In this document: in pieces, positions 17,310 through 26,406 of the stretch
How the letters are laid out: every line of letters starts with the position of its first letter
Numbering within the stretch: position 1 is the first letter of the stretch
Source of the DNA: Thiobacillus sp.
GTDB lineage: Bacteria > Pseudomonadota > Gammaproteobacteria > Burkholderiales > Thiobacillaceae
Direction: 5' to 3'
Assembly: GCA_018263115.1 (NCBI GenBank)
Contig: JADFDC010000002.1
Location: forward strand, 1-64,000
Length of the DNA: 64,000 nucleotides
Notes under the pieces: model-generated
What the model saw: the letters and a program-made list of their open reading frames with translations, nothing else
What the model was told of the DNA's origin: nothing
Database searches by the model: none
Made by a program: the position numbers and the translations under genes

Positions 17310-19106
17310 GTGCAAAACAACATCCGCAATTTTTCCATCATCGCCCACATTGATCACGGCAAGTCCACGCTGGCTGATCGCATTATTCATTTGTGCGGCG
17401 GCCTGTCGGACCGTGAAATGGAAGCGCAGGTGCTGGACTCGATGGATCTGGAAAAGGAGCGTGGGATTACCATCAAGGCACAGACCGCCGCGCTGGAGTA
17501 CAAGGCCAGGGATGGTCAAACCTATTACTTGAACTTGATTGACACCCCCGGCCATGTGGATTTCTCCTACGAAGTCAGCCGCTCGTTGTCGGCGTGTGAG
17601 GGCGCGCTACTGGTTGTGGATGCCTCCCAGGGGGTCGAAGCGCAGACCGTCGCAAACTGCTATACGGCGATTGATCTGGGCGTCGAAGTGGTGCCGGTGT
17701 TGAACAAGATTGATCTGCCTTCGGCTGATCCCGACCGGGTCAGCGAGGAGATCGAGGACATCGTCGGTATCGACGCGACCGATGCGGTGAGAGCTTCTGC
17801 CAAGACTGGCATCGGCATTACCGAGATTCTGGAGGACGTGGTTAAGAAAATACCGCCACCGCGCGGCAAGGAAGATGCGCCGCTGAAAGCGCTGGTCATC
17901 GACTCCTGGTTTGATAATTACGTAGGTGTCGTCATGCTGGTGCGGGTGGTGGATGGCATGCTCAAGCCCAAGGACAGGATTCGTCTAATGGCGACCGGCG
18001 CGCAGTACCTGACCGAGCAGGTTGGCGTCTTTACCCCCCATTCCAAACAGCGCGAGTCGCTGTCGGCGGGACAGGTGGGCTTCATCATCGCCGGCATCAA
18101 GGAGCTGAAAGCCGCGCAAGTCGGCGATACCGTCACCCTTGCGGACAACCCCGCCAGCGAAGCGTTGCCCGGGTTCAAGAAAATCCAGTCGCAGGTTTTC
18201 GCCGGCCTGTATCCGGTGGAATCGCATGACTTCGAAGCGCTGCGCGATGCGCTGGAAAAATTGCAGTTGAATGATGCCGCCCTGCAGTTCGAACCGGAAG
18301 TTTCGCAGGCGCTGGGTTTCGGGTTCCGTTGCGGATTTCTGGGCCTGTTGCACATGGACATCGTGCAGGAACGGCTTGAGCGGGAATTTGACCAGAACCT
18401 CATCACTACCGCGCCAACCGTGGTGTATCAGGTGCAGTTGCGCGACGGGACCATGGTCGAGGTGGAGAACCCTTCCAAGCTGCCTGAGTTGTCGAAGATC
18501 GAGGCCATATTTGAGCCCATCATTACCGCGACCATTTTCGTGCCTGAAGAATATCTGGGCAACGTGATGACGCTGTGCAACCAGAAGCGTGGCGTGCAGG
18601 TGGACATGAAATACGTTGGCCGTCAGGTCATGCTCAGGTACGAACTGCCGATGAACGAAGTCGTGATGGATTTCTTCGACAGGCTCAAGTCCACCTCGCG
18701 CGGCTACGCTTCGCTGGATTACGAATTCAAGGAGTTTCGCGCCGCCGATCTGGTCAAGCTGGACATCCTCGTCAATGGCGATAAAGTGGATGCCTTGTCG
18801 CTCATCGTTCACCGCTCGAATTCCGTGTACCGGGGGCGCGAACTGGCCGCCAAGATGAGAGAGCTGATTCCGCGCCAGATGTTCGATGTGGCCGTACAGG
18901 CGGCCATTGGCGCGCAGATCATAGCGCGTGAAAACGTCAAGGCCTTGCGCAAGAACGTGCTGGCCAAATGCTACGGCGGCGATATCACCCGCAAGAAGAA
19001 GCTGCTGGAAAAACAGAAGGAAGGCAAAAAACGCATGAAGCAGGTCGGTAATGTGGAAATTCCGCAGGAGGCATTTCTTGCCATCCTGCAGGTGGGAGAA
19101 AAATAA
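17310..19106 (+). CDS. lepA: Elongation factor 4 (LepA)
   Basis: A 598-residue translational GTPase that acts on ribosomes and 30S biogenesis. G motifs are [10 protein letters not shown] (G1), RGITIK (G2), DTPGHVDF (G3) and [10 protein letters not shown] (G4). The LepA-specific C-terminal domain is present ([39 protein letters not shown]). The GTG at 17310 gives the family N-terminus [17 protein letters not shown] and near-identical length to E. coli LepA; the frame from 17265 adds unrelated residues. No good ribosome-binding site precedes it, and a hairpin lies directly upstream. Confidence 0.97.
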   Translation: MQNNIRNFSIIAHIDHGKSTLADRIIHLCGGLSDREMEAQVLDSMDLEKERGITIKAQTAALEYKARDGQTYYLNLIDTPGHVDFSYEVSRSLSACEGALLVVDASQGVEAQTVANCYTAIDLGVEVVPVLNKIDLPSADPDRVSEEIEDIVGIDATDAVRASAKTGIGITEILEDVVKKIPPPRGKEDAPLKALVIDSWFDNYVGVVMLVRVVDGMLKPKDRIRLMATGAQYLTEQVGVFTPHSKQRESLSAGQVGFIIAGIKELKAAQVGDTVTLADNPASEALPGFKKIQSQVFAGLYPVESHDFEALRDALEKLQLNDAALQFEPEVSQALGFGFRCGFLGLLHMDIVQERLEREFDQNLITTAPTVVYQVQLRDGTMVEVENPSKLPELSKIEAIFEPIITATIFVPEEYLGNVMTLCNQKRGVQVDMKYVGRQVMLRYELPMNEVVMDFFDRLKSTSRGYASLDYEFKEFRAADLVKLDILVNGDKVDALSLIVHRSNSVYRGRELAAKMRELIPRQMFDVAVQAAIGAQIIARENVKALRKNVLAKCYGGDITRKKKLLEKQKEGKKRMKQVGNVEIPQEAFLAILQVGEK

Positions 19107-19979
19107 ATGGATGCATTGGCCATTGCGCTGATCGCGGGGCTTGTCGTCGGCGTCGTGCTGGTTTTCAAGGGCGTCATCGGGTTGCCGCTGCTTTTGCTGG
19201 TTGCCACGCTGGTGACAGGCACCATCTGGCTGTGGGACAAACTTGTTCTGTCGAAGAAGCGCCCGAAGGATGAAGAGCGTACTTCAGGGGTCGAATATTC
19301 GGTAAGCCTGTTTCCGGTGATTCTGCTGGTGTTCTTGCTGCGCTCCTTTCTGGTCGAACCTTTCCGCATTCCTTCAGGCTCGATGATGCCGACTCTGCTG
19401 GCGGGCGATTTCATTCTGGTCAACAAATACACTTATGGCATCCGTCTGCCGGTCATCGACAAGAAAGCCATCGAGATCAACGATCCCAAACGCGGCGATG
19501 TCATGGTATTCCATTTTCCCGAGGACCCTTCAACCGACTACATCAAGCGCGTTGTTGGCCTGCCAGGCGATATGGTCGAATACAGGGACAAGCGCCTGGT
19601 CATCAATGGCCGGCCGCTGTCTTACCGTGAAAACGGCACGTTCAGTTTCGAGGCAGGCGGACTCAATTACGTGACCGGCATCGTCTATCGTGAAAAGCTG
19701 GGAGAAAATGAGCATGAAACCATGGTCATTCCCGGTATCCCAGGCTTCATGAAAGAGCAGTTGAAGTCCTTTCCCAGCCAGGGTAACTGTACTTACAATG
19801 ACGAAGGGTTTGCCTGCCGGGTGCCTGAAGGGCATTATTTCATGATGGGCGACAACCGCGATGGCAGTAATGACAGCCGCTACTGGGGATTCGTACCCGA
19901 TGGCAATATCGTGGGCAAGGCTTTTTTCATCTGGATGAATTTTGGCGATTACAAGCGCATAGGCACCACAATCCACTAA
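19107..19979 (+). CDS. lepB: Signal peptidase I
   Basis: A 290-residue inner-membrane Ser/Lys protease that removes Sec and Tat signal peptides. Two N-terminal membrane segments (~3-42 and ~66-80) precede the catalytic domain with S92 (PSGSMMPTL) and K147 (DYIKRVVGLPGD). The GDNRDGSNDSRYWGFVP signature lies near the C-terminus. The gene begins immediately after the lepA stop, the classic lepA-lepB pairing. Confidence 0.97.
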   Translation: MDALAIALIAGLVVGVVLVFKGVIGLPLLLLVATLVTGTIWLWDKLVLSKKRPKDEERTSGVEYSVSLFPVILLVFLLRSFLVEPFRIPSGSMMPTLLAGDFILVNKYTYGIRLPVIDKKAIEINDPKRGDVMVFHFPEDPSTDYIKRVVGLPGDMVEYRDKRLVINGRPLSYRENGTFSFEAGGLNYVTGIVYREKLGENEHETMVIPGIPGFMKEQLKSFPSQGNCTYNDEGFACRVPEGHYFMMGDNRDGSNDSRYWGFVPDGNIVGKAFFIWMNFGDYKRIGTTIH

Positions 19980-19989
19980 GGAGATGAGC

Positions 19990-20385
19990 ATGATCAACCG
20001 TCATCATCAAAAAGGACTGACTCTTATAAGCCTGCTGTTCTGGGGCGTCATTATCATTTTCATGGCACTGTTGGCGATGAAGCTGATTCCGGCCTACACG
20101 GAATTCTTCACCATTCAGAAAATACTCAGCGATATTGGCAATGATCCCAATATAAAAAGCATGAGCAATGGTGAAATTCGCGACAAGTTCAACAAGCGTG
20201 CGATGGTGGACAACATTTCCACCGTCAAGGCATCGGATCTTGACATCGGCCGGGATGGCGGACAGACAGTTGTCTCGGTGGAATATCCTTTCCAGACGAC
20301 GCTCGTAGGCAACATCAGCCTGCTGGTTGATTTCTCCGCCAGTTCGGACGGTGGCGGCGGTCGCAGCTCCAAGACAATTGAGTAG
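19990..20385 (+). CDS. DUF4845 membrane protein
   Basis: A 131-residue protein with one N-terminal membrane helix ([23 protein letters not shown]) and a small extracytoplasmic domain, as in the DUF4845 family of beta- and gammaproteobacteria. These genes lie between lepB and rnc, and their function is unknown. The N-terminus resembles a degenerate type IV prepilin leader ([10 protein letters not shown]) without the Glu5 position. The ATG at 19990 is favoured over 19984 because AAGGAG sits at 19978-19983. Confidence 0.85.
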   Translation: MINRHHQKGLTLISLLFWGVIIIFMALLAMKLIPAYTEFFTIQKILSDIGNDPNIKSMSNGEIRDKFNKRAMVDNISTVKASDLDIGRDGGQTVVSVEYPFQTTLVGNISLLVDFSASSDGGGGRSSKTIE

Positions 20386-21061
20386 GCAAGACCTGGCCCG
20401 GCTGATCGCCAGACTGGGCCATGAATTCAAGCAGGAGAGCCTGCTCCGGCAGGCGCTTACCCACCGCAGTTACAACTCCCAGCACAACGAGCGCCTGGAA
20501 TTCCTCGGCGACTCGGTACTGAACTGCGTGATTGCCCGCGCCCTTTACGACATCTTTCCCCAATTGCCAGAAGGCACGCTTTCCCGCATGCGGGCCAATC
20601 TGGTCCGTCAGGAAACGCTGGCGGATATCGCCGTCAGCCTGAAGCTGGGAGATTACCTGCTGCTGGGCGAAGGCGAACTCAAAAGCGGCGGCTTCCGCCG
20701 GCCATCCATTCTGGCGGATGCACTGGAGTCAATTTTTGGCGCGGTGTTTCTCGATGCGGGATTTGATGTCGCGCGCTCGGTTGTGCTGGGTTTGTTTGAC
20801 TCCGTCATTGCCAATATCGATCCCAAGGCGTCGGGCAAGGACGCCAAAACCCAATTGCAGGAATGGCTGCAGGGTCAGCGCCATCCTCTGCCAGAATATC
20901 AACTGGTTGGCACGCGCGGCGAAGCGCATGACCAGATTTTTGTCATTTCATGCAATGTCCCCGCCCTGGGCATAAAAACCCAGGGACAGGGTAGAAGCCG
21001 TCGCGCGGCCGAGCAGGAAGCCGCGATGGCGGTTCTTAAGCAGGCGGGTGCAGTGGAGTGA
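20378..21061 (+). CDS. rnc: Ribonuclease III
   Basis: A 227-residue double-strand-specific endoribonuclease that processes rRNA and some mRNAs. The catalytic signature [13 protein letters not shown] (~37-49) and later [16 protein letters not shown] acidic residues are present, followed by a C-terminal dsRNA-binding domain ([19 protein letters not shown] ... [12 protein letters not shown]). The start is TTG at 20378, overlapping the DUF4845 stop by 8 bp and giving a length like the E. coli enzyme. The longer frame from 20327 would overlap that gene much more. Confidence 0.96.
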   Translation: MSRQDLARLIARLGHEFKQESLLRQALTHRSYNSQHNERLEFLGDSVLNCVIARALYDIFPQLPEGTLSRMRANLVRQETLADIAVSLKLGDYLLLGEGELKSGGFRRPSILADALESIFGAVFLDAGFDVARSVVLGLFDSVIANIDPKASGKDAKTQLQEWLQGQRHPLPEYQLVGTRGEAHDQIFVISCNVPALGIKTQGQGRSRRAAEQEAAMAVLKQAGAVE

Positions 21062-21957
21062 GCGAAGCGCAGGGTTATTCGCGCCGATCTGGTTTTATCG
21101 CCATCGTGGGCAGGCCCAATGTGGGCAAGTCCACGTTACTGAATAAACTGGTGGGACAGAAAATCAGCATCACCTCGCGCAAGGCGCAAACCACGCGTCA
21201 CCGGGTGACGGGCGTTCGCACCGAACCTGCCGTGCAGTTCGTCTTTGTCGATACGCCCGGCTTTCAGACACGGCATGGCGGCCGACTCAATGCCGCACTG
21301 AACCGCAGTGTCAGGCAGACCTTGTCGGATGTGGATGCGGTGCTGATGGTGGTCGAGGCGGGAAAATTCAATTTGGGAGACAAACAGGTTGTCAACCTCC
21401 TGCCTGAAGACCGGCCTGTGCTGCTGGTGGTCAACAAGCAGGACGAGGTCAAGGATCGAGCTGCGATGCTCGAATATTTGCAGAAAGTTTCAGAATCACG
21501 GCCCTTTGCTGAAATCGTGCCGGTTTCCGCCAAACACGGCATTGGCCTGGACGAGTTGCTGAAAACGCTGGCCCGATACCTGCCGGAGGGCGAGTTTCTT
21601 TATGGCGAAGACGATGTCACCGACCAGACTGAAAGAATGCTGGCAGCCGAATTGATCCGTGAAAAGCTCTTCCGCCTTTGCGGCGAGGAAATTCCCTACG
21701 CCACCGCCGTCGTCATCGACAAGTTCGAGGAAGAAGGTAGCCTGCGGCGCATTTTCGCCACCATACTGGTTGACCGGGACAGCCAGAAAGCCATCGTCAT
21801 CGGCAAGGGGGGGGAAAGGCTCAAGGCCATTTCCACCCAGGCGCGACTGGACATGGAAAAGCTGTTCGACGGCAAGGTCTATCTTGAAGTCTGGGTCAAG
21901 GTCAAAGGCGGCTGGTCGGACGATGTCAGGGTGCTGAAGTCACTCGGCATTGAGTAA
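21058..21957 (+). CDS. era: GTPase Era
   Basis: A 299-residue GTPase needed for 16S rRNA maturation and 30S assembly. The G1 motif GRPNVGKS (18-25), G3 DTPGF and G4 NKQDEVKD are present. The C-terminal KH domain ([19 protein letters not shown]) binds the 3' end of 16S rRNA. The GTG start overlaps the rnc stop by 4 bp, the conserved rnc-era-recO order. Confidence 0.97.
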   Translation: MSEAQGYSRRSGFIAIVGRPNVGKSTLLNKLVGQKISITSRKAQTTRHRVTGVRTEPAVQFVFVDTPGFQTRHGGRLNAALNRSVRQTLSDVDAVLMVVEAGKFNLGDKQVVNLLPEDRPVLLVVNKQDEVKDRAAMLEYLQKVSESRPFAEIVPVSAKHGIGLDELLKTLARYLPEGEFLYGEDDVTDQTERMLAAELIREKLFRLCGEEIPYATAVVIDKFEEEGSLRRIFATILVDRDSQKAIVIGKGGERLKAISTQARLDMEKLFDGKVYLEVWVKVKGGWSDDVRVLKSLGIE

Positions 21958-21978
21958 TGCAGAAGTGGAAAACCTTGA

Positions 21979-22040
21979 ACCACAAAGTTCACCAAGGCCA
22001 CAAAGTAATTATCCTTCGTGTTCTTTGTGTCCTTTGTGGT
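21979..22040. repeat. Imperfect palindromic intergenic repeat (ACCACAAAG type)
   Basis: ACCACAAAG (21979-21987) is mirrored by CTTTGTGGT (22032-22040). The inner arms are also built from CACAAAG-like units and their complements. It fills the otherwise empty era-recO gap and could form a hairpin in mRNA. Repeats of this CCACAAAG/CCACAGAG style are common between genes in many environmental bacteria; the copy number in this genome is unknown. Confidence 0.7.
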
Positions 22041-22063
22041 ATCGCTTCATTTTAGGCTGAACC

Positions 22064-22789
22064 ATGGCCCAGGCCCGCACTGACAACGAACCCGGCTTTG
22101 TTCTCCACACCTGGCCGTTTCGCGAAACTTCGCTCATCGTCGAAGTGTTCACCCGCCATCATGGCCGAATGGCATTGATTGCTCGCGGCGCGCGTCGTCC
22201 GCGCTCGGCATTGCGCGGGCATGTGCAGCCATTTACGCCCCTGCTTCTTTCCTGGTTTGGCAAAAGCGAAGTGCGCACCCTGCACGGCGCGGAATGGCAG
22301 GGCGGTGTCGAACCCTTGAACGGTCTGCCGCTCATGTGCGGCTTTTATCTCAACGAACTGCTGCTCAAGCTGCTGGCGCGCGATGATCCGCATGAAGCGC
22401 TGTTCGATTATTACCGCGCCACACTTGTAGAACTGGCCCAGCCCAACGGCAATGACCTGGAACGCGTTTTGCGCCGCTTCGAAAAGCACCTGTTGTCCGA
22501 AATCGGCTACGCCGCTACGTTTCACGAAGAAGCGGAAACCGCCCGCCCAGTTCGCGATGACACCCGGTATGTGTTTGTGCCGGAACGCGGCCCGTATGCC
22601 GATGAGGATTCAGGCGTCAGCGGCATTCCGGTTTCCGGCCAGACCCTGCTTGATCTCGATCAGGACAGGCTTGATTCCCCTATTACGCGCACCGAGGCCA
22701 AGCTGCTCATGCGCGCGCTGATCAACCACCACCTCGGCGGCAAGCCGCTTTATACTCGGCAAATGTTGAAAGAACTGACTGAAAAATGA
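22064..22789 (+). CDS. recO: DNA repair protein RecO
   Basis: A 241-residue protein of the RecFOR pathway, which loads RecA on SSB-coated gaps. The N-terminal OB fold is recognisable ([37 protein letters not shown]), followed by an alpha-helical domain ([38 protein letters not shown]). It lacks the zinc cysteines seen in some RecO proteins. It lies between era and pdxJ and overlaps pdxJ by 4 bp. Confidence 0.93.
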   Translation: MAQARTDNEPGFVLHTWPFRETSLIVEVFTRHHGRMALIARGARRPRSALRGHVQPFTPLLLSWFGKSEVRTLHGAEWQGGVEPLNGLPLMCGFYLNELLLKLLARDDPHEALFDYYRATLVELAQPNGNDLERVLRRFEKHLLSEIGYAATFHEEAETARPVRDDTRYVFVPERGPYADEDSGVSGIPVSGQTLLDLDQDRLDSPITRTEAKLLMRALINHHLGGKPLYTRQMLKELTEK

Positions 22790-23520
22790 TCTATCTTGGC
22801 GTCAATATCGACCACATCGCCACGCTCCGGCAGGCGCGCAAGACCCGCTATCCCGGTGTCGTGGAAGCTGCCCTGGCTGCTGAAACGGCAGGCGCGGACA
22901 GCATCACCCTGCACCTTCGAGAAGACCGCCGCCACATCCAGGATGAAGACGTCGACATCCTGCGCCGCGTGCTCAAGACCAAGATGAACCTGGAAATGGC
23001 GGTGACCGAGGAAATGATCGGCATCGCCGAACGCATCAAACCGCAGGATGTGTGTCTTGTTCCGGAGAAGCGCGAGGAACTCACCACCGAAGGCGGCCTC
23101 GATGTGGCCGGGCAAATCGACAAGATTCGCAGCGCCTGCACCCGTCTAAAAAAAGCCGGCATCCGCGTGTCGCTCTTCATTGATGCCGACACCAAACAGC
23201 TCGAAGCCGCGCGCGAATGCGGCGCACCGGTAGTCGAAATCCACACCGGCCACTATGCCGACCTCGAAGAGCCCGCTGCCAAGATTCAGGAACTCGACCG
23301 CATCCGCAAGGCGGTTTCCTACGGCCTGGGACTGGGGCTGACCGTCAACGCCGGACACGGCCTCACCTACCACAACGTCCAGCCCATCGCCGCCATATCC
23401 GGCGTGCACGAACTCAACATCGGCCATGCGATTGTTGCGCAGGCGATTTTTGTGGGATGGGAGAAGGCGGTGTCGGAGATGAAGCGGTTGATGGTGGAAG
23501 CGGCGGGGTGCAGGATGTAG
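22786..23520 (+). CDS. pdxJ: Pyridoxine 5'-phosphate synthase
   Basis: A 244-residue TIM-barrel enzyme that condenses 3-amino-1-hydroxyacetone phosphate with deoxyxylulose phosphate in vitamin B6 synthesis. Family blocks include [64 protein letters not shown] and [15 protein letters not shown]. It overlaps recO by an ATGA junction. acpS, which often follows in proteobacteria, is not present downstream. Confidence 0.97.
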   Translation: MIYLGVNIDHIATLRQARKTRYPGVVEAALAAETAGADSITLHLREDRRHIQDEDVDILRRVLKTKMNLEMAVTEEMIGIAERIKPQDVCLVPEKREELTTEGGLDVAGQIDKIRSACTRLKKAGIRVSLFIDADTKQLEAARECGAPVVEIHTGHYADLEEPAAKIQELDRIRKAVSYGLGLGLTVNAGHGLTYHNVQPIAAISGVHELNIGHAIVAQAIFVGWEKAVSEMKRLMVEAAGCRM

Positions 23521-23647
23521 CAAATTACTTCTGGAGCATTTCCCCCAATGTTGAATCCTGGAAGGCACCCCAAGTGGCCTGCGTACTATATGTAGGAAGA
23601 AGTACTAAGTACTATGTTGTCTAATTAAAGGTTAGGAAAAAACAACC

Positions 23648-24172
23648 ATGCGTCGTCAATTAGCAATCGTAACTTTTGCCGCCCTACTTAGCGGATGTGC
23701 TACTGCACTAGAATCCGTATACGTCCCGGCAGACTCTTCAGGCTGGAAATTAGGCTACGGTTCGGACCGCCGAGGCCAAACCATCGCTGAATATGTCCCG
23801 AGTAACGAGTCGATAAACAACTGGACAAAGTTGTTAACAATTCAATTTCTAGAAGGCGAAAATCGCTCACCTTCCGTCGTGATGGAAGACCTTAAGTCAA
23901 GAATGCAGTCGCGTTGCCCAGGCTCATACTGGAGCGTAATAAGCCAAGATTCTGTCAGCATTCTTTATGAATGGAACATCAAAGGATGTTCGACTAACCC
24001 AGACCAGCATGAAATAGCACGTTTACTCAAAGGCAATGATGGGGAACATCGAATTGCATATACAGAGAAAACTAGTGCAATGAACCATGCCACCCGTGAA
24101 AAATGGATAGCCTCATTCAAAGAGGCATATGTTGAAAAAAGCGGCAAGAAAGTTGTACTGACTGGTCGGTGA
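23648..24172 (+). CDS. Putative lipoprotein of unknown function
   Basis: A 174-residue product with a type II signal peptide (MRRQLAIVTFAALLSGC; lipobox LLSGC, Cys17). The mature part is mixed alpha/beta with cysteines in QSRCPGS and IKGCSTN that might pair. I do not recognise a family. The gene is visibly AT-richer than the surrounding genes and sits between pdxJ and a block of nested palindromic repeats. Both suggest later acquisition. It has a weak ribosome-binding site (AGGAAA) and no obvious operon partner. Confidence 0.7.
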   Translation: MRRQLAIVTFAALLSGCATALESVYVPADSSGWKLGYGSDRRGQTIAEYVPSNESINNWTKLLTIQFLEGENRSPSVVMEDLKSRMQSRCPGSYWSVISQDSVSILYEWNIKGCSTNPDQHEIARLLKGNDGEHRIAYTEKTSAMNHATREKWIASFKEAYVEKSGKKVVLTGR

Positions 24173-24229
24173 GATAGGTGACAAAAAAGTCTGTGGGGGG
24201 TATCCCGAATTGGCTGTTTGAGGGTATTT
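24173..24229. other. Short unassigned spacer leading into the repeat block
   Basis: This begins the gene-free stretch 24173-24861. It holds no recognisable gene, promoter or hairpin; everything after 24230 belongs to the palindromic repeats described separately. Confidence 0.6.
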
Positions 24230-24806
24230 GGCCGGGGGTTGCCCGGCGGCAAGTGACTTTCTTTGCTCCGCCAAAGAAAGTTACCAAAGAAAGTCGGCCC
24301 CGCTGTGCTGCTCCTTCGGAGTAAACCTCGGTCGAGGACTTGAATTGGGCGGCTGCGGAACTCGCCCTGCGGGCTCAGACAGTCCTCGCCGAAGGCCCCC
24401 AATTCAGATTTTCGGACGAGGCCGCCCAGAGGGGGAGTCAAAACCCAAATCCCCCGGCGCTTCGCGCCACCCCCTTTATCAAGGGGGTAACAAAGCAAGC
24501 CCCCCCTTGATAAAGGGGGGTTGGGGGGATTTGCCTTTGGTTTTTGCTTTTGACTCTCCCCGTCTATGCCGCCGCAGCCTGGAGCTTTCGGGGCGGAACA
24601 ACGCGGCGCAGCCTGTCTGGCCCTGCTCACTTCTGCAAACAAATAAGGCGGGGCGAGTGCAAGATTAATTGGCGCTTCGCGCGTGCCGCCCGCCCGGAAG
24701 CTTCAGGCTAAGGGCAGCCGAAGGCCGGCATGGTTGGGTCATCTTTCTTTGGTTCCTTTCTTTGACGAAGCAAAGAAAGGAACTTGCCGCCGGGCAACCC
24801 CGGCCA
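24230..24806. repeat. ~577-bp element with ~60-bp terminal inverted repeats
   Basis: The left arm (24230-24293, beginning GCCGGGGGTTGCCCGGCGG and ending in CCAAAGAAAG) is mirrored by the right arm (24743-24806, ending GCCGGGCAACCCCGGCC), with only scattered mismatches. Each arm itself contains a small TTTCTTTG/CAAAGAAA palindrome. Between them lie a second inverted repeat (24431-24561) and GC-rich sequence with no credible gene. It resembles abundant non-coding intergenic repeats seen in beta- and gammaproteobacteria. Open frames that cross it (24228-24668 plus, 23965-24642 minus) are low-complexity artefacts of the repeat. There is no transposase. Confidence 0.85.
24431..24561. repeat. Inner nested inverted repeat with CCCCCTTTATCAAGGGGG-type core
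   Basis: GGGGGAGTCAAAA (24431-24443) pairs with TTTTGACTCTCCCC (24548-24561), and AAATCCCCC pairs with GGGGGGATTT. At the centre, CCCCCTTTATCAAGGGGG and CCCCCCTTGATAAAGGGGGG each form short palindromes and pair with each other. The result is a palindrome inside the larger 24230-24806 palindrome. Confidence 0.8.
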
Positions 24807-24811
24807 TGAGC

Positions 24812-24872
24812 AGGTTGAGTGGGTGTTGAAATCCGGTGCAATGCACTGCGTTTATTGCACCCTACTCAACCT
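24812..24872. repeat. Palindromic GGTGCAAT...ATTGCACC repeat at the 3' end of greB
   Basis: The outer arms AGGTTGAGT (24812-24820) and ACTCAACCT (24864-24872) enclose inner arms GGTGCAA (24835-24841) and TTGCACC (24855-24861). The right arm overlaps the greB stop codon. The inner unit resembles the widespread GTAGGGTGCAATAAGCG-style intergenic repeat. On the minus strand it could act as a transcript-end hairpin for greB, but there is no T-run. Confidence 0.7.
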
Positions 24873-25422
24873 CCTCATACCTTACTTCCACTATCTCCAG
24901 CTCCCGCTTCCCCGCTGGCGTCATCAGACTGACGGTGTCGCCTTCACGCGCTTTCAGTAACGCCCGGGCCATGGGTGACACCCAGGAGATGCGGTTTTTG
25001 GAGGGCTCGGCCTCGTCGATGCCGACGATGGTGTAGGTGGCTTCCGCGCCCAGATCATCTTCCACGGTGACGGTGGCGCCGAAAAAAACCTGGTCGGTTT
25101 CTTCCCGCGCGGCGGGGTCGACGACTTCGGCGTTGTCCAGCCGTTTGGTGATGTAGCGGATGCGGCGGTCGATTTCACGCAGGCGTTTCTTGCCGTAGAT
25201 GTAGTCGCCGTTTTCCGAGCGGTCTCCGTTGCTGGCGGCCCAGGCGATGATTTCCACCAGCTTGGGACGTTCGGATTTCCAGAGCTGTTCGAACTCGGCT
25301 TTCATGCGCGCATGTCCGCCGGGGGTCATGTAGTTCTTGACCCCGGCGGGCAGGGTGTTGGCACCCTCATCCTCGTCGTCATCCGGAACACTGTCGCTTT
25401 CCCTGGTGAAGGCCTTGCTCAT
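24862..25422 (-). CDS. greB: Transcription elongation factor GreB
   Basis: A 186-residue Gre factor that stimulates RNA polymerase to cleave backtracked transcripts. The N-terminal coiled coil is seen in YMTPGGHARMKAEFEQLWKSERPKLVEIIAWAA and SENGDYIYGKKRLREIDRRIRYITKRL, with the acidic tip loop DRSEN. The FKBP-like C-terminus contains NRISWVSPMARALLKAREGDTVSLMTPAG. KKRLREIDRRIRYI and the YIYGK form favour GreB over GreA. The frame continues upstream to 25677 but overlaps the DUF2905 gene there; the ATG at 25422 gives the proper MSKAFTRE start. A DE-rich insert precedes the coiled coil. Confidence 0.93.
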   Translation of the reverse strand: MSKAFTRESDSVPDDDEDEGANTLPAGVKNYMTPGGHARMKAEFEQLWKSERPKLVEIIAWAASNGDRSENGDYIYGKKRLREIDRRIRYITKRLDNAEVVDPAAREETDQVFFGATVTVEDDLGAEATYTIVGIDEAEPSKNRISWVSPMARALLKAREGDTVSLMTPAGKRELEIVEVRYEEVE

Positions 25423-25619
25423 TACCAGAAGAATCCAAACAGCAAACTGGCGGCCAGGGACAGGATCAGGCTGCTGGTGAAGGGAAAATAATACTGTCTG
25501 CCCTGTCTGTTGAATGTCGTATCGCCTGGAAGCCGGCCCAGGCCAAGCCGCGACAGCACGGGCCACAACAAGCCAGTGACGAGCAGGAAAAGAACCAGGG
25601 TAATGAGATACTTGAGCAT
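25422..25619 (-). CDS. DUF2905 small membrane protein
   Basis: A 65-residue two-helix membrane protein (YLITLVLFLLVTGLLWPVLS; SLILSLAASLLFGFFW) with the LGLGRLPGDTTFNRQGRQYYFPF connector that defines DUF2905. Its function is unknown. Its stop codon shares a base with the greB start (TAATG), so it is the leading gene of a greB pair and may couple greB translation. Confidence 0.9.
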   Translation of the reverse strand: MLKYLITLVLFLLVTGLLWPVLSRLGLGRLPGDTTFNRQGRQYYFPFTSSLILSLAASLLFGFFW

Positions 25620-25644
25620 GACGACATTCTATAAAATTTAACCC

Positions 25645-26406
25645 ATGGCTGAACGACAAAACACAATTCCCCCGCAATTCGAGCGCACGCAGATTTTGTT
25701 GGGCGATGCGGGGCTGGCCTGCCTGGCGTCAAAACATGTTGTTGTCGCCGGGTTGGGCGGCGTGGGTTCCTACTGCGCCGAAGCGCTCGCGCGGGCGGGC
25801 ATCGGCCGATTGACCATCATCGATCACGACGTGGTGGCGGCATCCAACATCAACCGTCAATTACCCGCATTACTTTCCACGGTTGATCAACCAAAGGTTG
25901 AGCTCATGGCGGCGCGCATCCGCGACATCAACCCGGAATGCGATTTGTGCGTGATGCGCGAATTCATCGTGCCGGAAAGCGTGTCGAGCCAGATTCCGGC
26001 GGATGCGGATTACGTCATCGACTGCATCGACTCGCTCAACTGCAAGACGGCGCTGGTAGAACATTGTGTAAAGAGCGGTATTCCCGTGGCGTCCAGCATG
26101 GGTGCGGGCAACCGGCTCGACCCTTCGCGAATCAAACTGGCCGATCTCTCGAAAACGCATGGATGTCCGCTCGCGGCGATGATGCGCAAGCGTCTGAAAC
26201 GGCGCGGGATAACCAAGGGCGTGCTGACGGTGTTCACCGATGAACCGCCGAAGCCGCCGCGTCCACCCGAGCCAGTCTCGGGGCGCGGCAGGCCACGCGC
26301 GGTAAACGGCACCATCAGTTACATGCCGCCATTGTTCGGGTTGATGCTTGCGGGCGAAGTGATTTGCCGATTGCTTGCCAAGGAGAAGGCGCAGCCTACT
26401 GCGTAG
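25645..26406 (+). CDS. tcdA: tRNA threonylcarbamoyladenosine dehydratase (TcdA/CsdL)
   Basis: A 253-residue E1-like enzyme that uses ATP to cyclise t6A to ct6A in tRNAs reading ANN codons. The Rossmann motif VVVAGLGGVGSYCAEALARAGI (~32-53), the adenylation region NINRQLPAL, DYVIDCIDSLNCK and the conserved ASSMGAGNRLDPSRI block match TcdA. The lack of a ubiquitin-like partner argues against MoeB or ThiF. It converges on the small lipoprotein gene at 26396, with an 11-bp overlap. Confidence 0.93.
   Translation: MAERQNTIPPQFERTQILLGDAGLACLASKHVVVAGLGGVGSYCAEALARAGIGRLTIIDHDVVAASNINRQLPALLSTVDQPKVELMAARIRDINPECDLCVMREFIVPESVSSQIPADADYVIDCIDSLNCKTALVEHCVKSGIPVASSMGAGNRLDPSRIKLADLSKTHGCPLAAMMRKRLKRRGITKGVLTVFTDEPPKPPRPPEPVSGRGRPRAVNGTISYMPPLFGLMLAGEVICRLLAKEKAQPTA

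Noticed and set aside
23965-24642. Minus-strand open frame of 225 codons
   Set aside because: It covers the same repeats plus the antisense of the lipoprotein gene; PLSRGG-type stretches are hallmarks of translated intergenic repeats.
24228-24668. Open frame of 146 codons within the repeat block
   Set aside because: It runs through both inverted repeats, has low-complexity Arg/Pro/Gly-rich sequence and no ribosome-binding site; its translation is dictated by the repeat.
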